Source: Vitreoscilla sp. | GTDB lineage: Bacteria; Pseudomonadota; Gammaproteobacteria; Burkholderiales; Burkholderiaceae | DNA length: 13,686 nucleotides | Reading direction: 5' to 3' | Assembly: GCA_014378125.1 (NCBI GenBank) | Contig: JACMOG010000353.1 | Coordinates: forward strand, 1 to 13,686 | Shown: positions 12,671 to 13,686 of the stretch, piece by piece | How positions within the stretch are numbered: position 1 is the stretch's first letter | How the letters are laid out: each line of letters opens with the position of its first letter | Notes under the pieces: model-generated | The model's input: the letters and a program-made list of their open reading frames with translations, nothing else | Database searches by the model: none | Told to the model about the DNA's origin: nothing | Translations under genes and position numbers: made by a program

Positions 12671-13686
12671 ATGGATCCGCTGATCGTCCGCCTCGATTCG
12701 GTCGTCGACTGGCCCGGCTTCTCGCTGGCCGTGCGCGCCCTTCGGGCCGAAGACGTGGCGCCCGCGCAGGTGGCGTGGCGTGTCGAGGCCGGGGATGATG
12801 CCGCGCCGGGGCTGTTCGACCCGGGCGACGAGCGGCGGGCGGCCGACATGGCCGCAACGGGCACGATGCCCCTGCCGCGTGGCTTCGTCGACGCGGCGCG
12901 CCAGGTCTTTCTCCATGCGAGCCCCGAGCGGCTGCCGCTGATCCATCGCCTGGCGCTGCGCATCGCCGACGATGCGCGGGCCTGGCACGACCCGCTGCAC
13001 GAGGATCGACTGCAGTTCGAGCGCCTGCATCGGGAGGTGCGGCGCGAGATCCACAAGATGCACGCGTTCGTGCGCTTCCGGCGCATCGAGTCGGACGACA
13101 CGGGCGTTCGCCACGTCGCCTGGTTCGAACCCGGGCATCACGTGCTCGAGGCCGCGGCGCCGTTCTTCGCGCGGCGCTTCGCCACCATGCGCTGGGCCAT
13201 CCTCACGCCGCGCGCCAGCGTCGAATGGGCCGGCCACGCGCTGGCCTTCGGCCCGGGCATGCGGCGCGAGGACGCGCCGCCCGCCGACGCCGGCGAGGCC
13301 CTGTGGCTGGCGTACTACCGTTCCATCTTCAATCCCGCCCGCGTGAAGGTGGCGATGATGAAGAAGGAGATGCCGGTGCGCTTCTGGAAGAACCTGCCCG
13401 AGGCCGCCGCGGTGCCCGAGCTGCTGGCGCAGGCGCCGCAGCGCGGTCAGCGCATGGTGGACGCGGGCGGCGCCGCGCGGCTGCGTCGGCGGGGGCTGGC
13501 GGTGGGCGCAGGCGAGGGCGAGGGCGACGGCGACGGCCGTTCGGACATCGGCGTCGCGGAGGCCGGCGGGTCGTACGCCGCGTCGGCGGCACCCGAATCG
13601 CTGAAAGCGCTGGCGCGTCGTGCGGCCCGCTGCCGCGATTGCCCCGGCGCCGAGGCCGCCACCCAGACCGTCTTCGGCGAGGGCGG
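12671..13686 (+). CDS. DUF4130/UdgX-type uracil-DNA glycosylase fusion (3' end missing)
   Basis: This is an open frame of 338 residues running off the right edge. An N-terminal DUF4130/TIGR03915-type domain covers about 5-255, with LREVRREIHKMHAFVRF-like sequence near 119-137, HVAWFEPGHHVLEAAAPFFARRF (148-170) and WLAYYRSIFNPARVKVAMMK (212-231), ending EMPVRFWKNLPEA. A low-complexity linker rich in Gly, Glu and Asp (about 275-305) follows. The start of a family-4/UdgX glycosylase domain is then visible: C321-x2-C324 (CRDCP), two likely 4Fe-4S ligands, and ATQTVFGEG. The catalytic GEQPGDxED-type motif and any KRRIH loop that would mark UdgX lie beyond the window. It is the standard partner of the radical SAM protein upstream, so the two probably act on the same DNA lesion or modified base. 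The ribosome site is weak. Confidence 0.9.
   Translation, partial: MDPLIVRLDSVVDWPGFSLAVRALRAEDVAPAQVAWRVEAGDDAAPGLFDPGDERRAADMAATGTMPLPRGFVDAARQVFLHASPERLPLIHRLALRIADDARAWHDPLHEDRLQFERLHREVRREIHKMHAFVRFRRIESDDTGVRHVAWFEPGHHVLEAAAPFFARRFATMRWAILTPRASVEWAGHALAFGPGMRREDAPPADAGEALWLAYYRSIFNPARVKVAMMKKEMPVRFWKNLPEAAAVPELLAQAPQRGQRMVDAGGAARLRRRGLAVGAGEGEGDGDGRSDIGVAEAGGSYAASAAPESLKALARRAARCRDCPGAEAATQTVFGEG

Noticed and set aside
1..13686. A mobile island or defence system
   Set aside because: No integrase, transposase, terminal repeats, tRNA or composition break was seen; all modules look chromosomal.

Overview
The window is very GC-rich with strong G/C third-position codon use. Its gene families (NIPSNAP beside a YafY/WYL regulator, ECF sigma with a TPR kinase, Tat-exported metallophosphoesterase, radical SAM with a UdgX-type protein) suggest a proteobacterial chromosome. 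Burkholderiales is the most likely source, with a Lysobacter-like xanthomonad as the alternative. This is judged from recalled family resemblance, not from a search. There are no rRNA or tRNA genes, insertion sequences, prophage genes or CRISPR arrays, so it looks like ordinary chromosome built from several small regulatory and repair modules.

Layout. (1) 1-1460: a NIPSNAP-family gene (minus, cut by the left edge) and a divergent WYL-domain regulator share a gap holding a perfect 11-bp inverted repeat, a likely operator. (2) 1474-5175, minus strand: an ECF sigma factor of the Acidobacteria-type family, then a 904-residue membrane serine/threonine kinase with a TPR-rich C-terminal half, then a small beta-rich protein ending in a DPEI motif. 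An 11-codon frame overlaps both the sigma stop and the kinase start. (3) 5407-6660: a degenerate GGDEF-like protein (plus), converging on a two-gene minus-strand pair (an antibiotic-biosynthesis-monooxygenase-like protein and an unknown protein). (4) 6709-9454, plus strand: a candidate ECF promoter, a Tat-exported metallophosphoesterase lipoprotein, a CuA-like cupredoxin, a second ECF sigma factor and its membrane anti-sigma factor. This looks like one self-regulating envelope-stress or metal-stress operon.

(5) 9455-10952: two short tandem-repeat tracts, a terminator, a siderophore-interacting protein (minus) and a divergent MarR regulator. Two near-identical palindromes lie three helical turns apart in the promoter gap. 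(6) 10953-13686, plus strand: a promoter with a probable LexA (SOS) box, then a radical SAM protein of the UDG-linked DNA repair type. Two very small genes follow, and then a DUF4130/UdgX-type uracil-DNA-glycosylase fusion cut by the right edge.

The best candidates for something undescribed are the SOS-boxed radical SAM/UdgX operon with its two tiny embedded genes, and the metallophosphoesterase-cupredoxin-sigma-anti-sigma operon.
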